Positions 62,801 through 64,000 of a DNA stretch of 64,000 bases are shown here, one piece after another. The notes beneath the pieces are model-generated. The model was not told the DNA's origin and made no database searches. It saw only the letters and a program-made list of their open reading frames with translations. The stretch is from the NCBI GenBank assembly GCA_038501195.1, contig JBBPUQ010000006.1, forward strand, positions 1,922,001-1,986,000, given 5' to 3'. The position numbers and the translations under genes were made by a program. The first letter of the stretch is position 1. Each line of letters opens with the position of its first letter. The DNA comes from Nemania diffusa. Its lineage: Eukaryota; Ascomycota; Sordariomycetes; Xylariales; Xylariaceae.

Positions 62801-64000
62801 TCCCATGTAGACAAGCCAAGAAGTCCAAACGAGTACAATGCTATACTAGCTAGGCGGGTAGCGCAGGTGAGTAAAGAATCAATTTGCCCCCCATCGATAT
62901 CTCTACGCCCTCCCCTAATTAGGTAGTGACTATCTAGATGGTTGATATGTCTAATGTAGGTGCCTAAGTATCGCATGAGACTTGGCTCGCGAAGACACGC
63001 ATGATGCCCTGCTACCATATTGGTAAAATATGGGAGGCTTGGCACTCACTTGTAATTTTGAATTGCGATTATTGTTCCAAGAAGCGCTGTCGACAACGAT
63101 GGTCATGGTACCACTTACACGTTACGGCTGTCAAACCTAGCGAACGATTCAAGGCTCTTAGAGCCGCTTGGCAAGGAGAACATGGGAAGGGTCTTCTCAT
63201 CATGTACAAACTAAGGGTACGTATCTGTCTTGCCTAATTGACAATAATTCATCGGGTCTCTACGACGCAGGTATCCGTAATCAATATAGAACCAACAAGA
63301 AGGGCGCATGCAAAACATACCTGTTCTGTAGGTACGCAGTAAGTGAGTGAGACATATTATATAATTGGTAGCCCTAAAGGGCGCTTCTACACCTGTGAAC
63401 TTCTTTACAGAACCTACACTCATTATCGTGGGGGCTCGCTGTCTGTCTCGGGTGACGACACTTTGCCCAGCTTTCTAGCGTCAAAAACAGATGAATTTTA
63501 TTCGTGGTGATTTGGCAAAGCAGGAATCTTTAATTCTTGAACAGACTTGGCTGTTCAGCCAGTCATTACAGTAAATTTGTCAATCCGCCCATTGGCATTC
63601 TTGGCAGCTAGTTTGTGGAGAGTACCATACAGGACAGAGGCCGCAAATCTCTTAATAGCAGCCATCTCATTGGCACCTTGTTGAACGACGTCCGCCGGTC
63701 TTTACCCGACTCGGAAACTTTAGCATGGCGGACAATTACAAAATAACATGTTATTATTACAGAGCAGTGAAATATCACCATCTGTTCAGCGAGTCGTGAT
63801 GCGAGAGTACCAATGCGCAATTGATTCCCTATCCTAAATGCTAGACAATGCATGTGGGTTCGCGATGTGGATGTTTGTTTGGTGGACCGGTATCGCCAGA
63901 AATGGCAATCCGTAAACAATTGAATTCAACGGATCCAGGACAATCCGACAATCTAGGTGAAATTGCACAGACGAAAATAATGGGATCTCTTAGAGTTATT
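59825..64000. other. Promoter of the kinase gene and gene-poor right end
   Basis: The first 500 bases upstream of 59824 are presumably the kinase promoter and 5' UTR. Further right are short tandem runs (a GGGGTGTACT unit repeated at about 60466-60487; GGTA runs at 60606-60630). Near 63001-63350 a + strand frame with a plausible 55-base intron (GTACGT to GCAG, 63218-63272) can be drawn, but it shows no recognisable domain. Nothing else could be supported. Confidence 0.4.

Noticed and set aside
63001..63350. Two-exon frame and an alternative frame with a DNDGHGT string resembling the subtilase His motif
   Set aside because: The residue after GHGT is not His, no Asp or Ser catalytic motif is near, and no neighbouring exon supports a protease.

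Overview
The window looks like nuclear DNA of a filamentous ascomycete (Pezizomycotina). It has GT-AG introns of about 49-185 bases with CTRAY-type branch points, a HET-domain incompatibility gene, a HAL4/SAT4-type kinase, a Ser/Pro-rich coiled-coil protein, and scattered TACC/GGTA tetranucleotide runs. Gene-bearing DNA of ordinary composition alternates sharply with blocks made almost only of A and T (1 to about 2330 and about 9650 to 39000). This two-compartment layout is what repeat-induced point mutation (RIP) leaves behind. The class or genus cannot be fixed from the window.

Left gene island (2380-9650): the 3' part of a GFA-family zinc protein cut off by the AT block; a two-exon gene with the beta-barrel domain of Ty1/copia Gag-Pol but no polymerase; a three-exon minus-strand gene fragment of unknown family with a basic nuclear-localisation-like tail; a Ser/His/Ala-rich minus-strand gene built on a 12/15-bp minisatellite, possibly the first exon of the previous gene; a small inverted-repeat (MITE-like) element; and a two-exon short-chain dehydrogenase.

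Central AT block (about 9650-39000): a graveyard of LTR retrotransposons whose structure can still be read. An outer element (10760-26339) has two 266-bp LTRs and a TAAAG target duplication. Inside it lies a Ty3/gypsy element (16579-24132) with two 200-bp LTRs and a TTAAT target duplication. In this inner element a Gag zinc knuckle, reverse transcriptase and integrase can still be recognised on the + strand. A third element (28242-34952) has 233-bp LTRs and a probable TTATA duplication and lies in the opposite orientation; its Gag is readable on the - strand. Differences between the LTRs of the inner element are all transitions, as RIP predicts.

Right gene region (39000-64000): next to the AT block is a HET-domain gene on the - strand broken by stop codons and frameshifts. 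Then come a conserved-looking coiled-coil protein (-), a four-exon gene for a small secreted six-cysteine protein with a probable Kex2 site (+, effector-like), and a HAL4/SAT4-like protein kinase (-). The intergenic stretches are long (5-6 kb) and show no other gene I can support.

No operon or gene-cluster logic is visible. What unites the window is genome defence acting on transposons and its side effects at block edges: a beheaded GFA gene, a dead HET gene, and a candidate effector in a gene-poor stretch.
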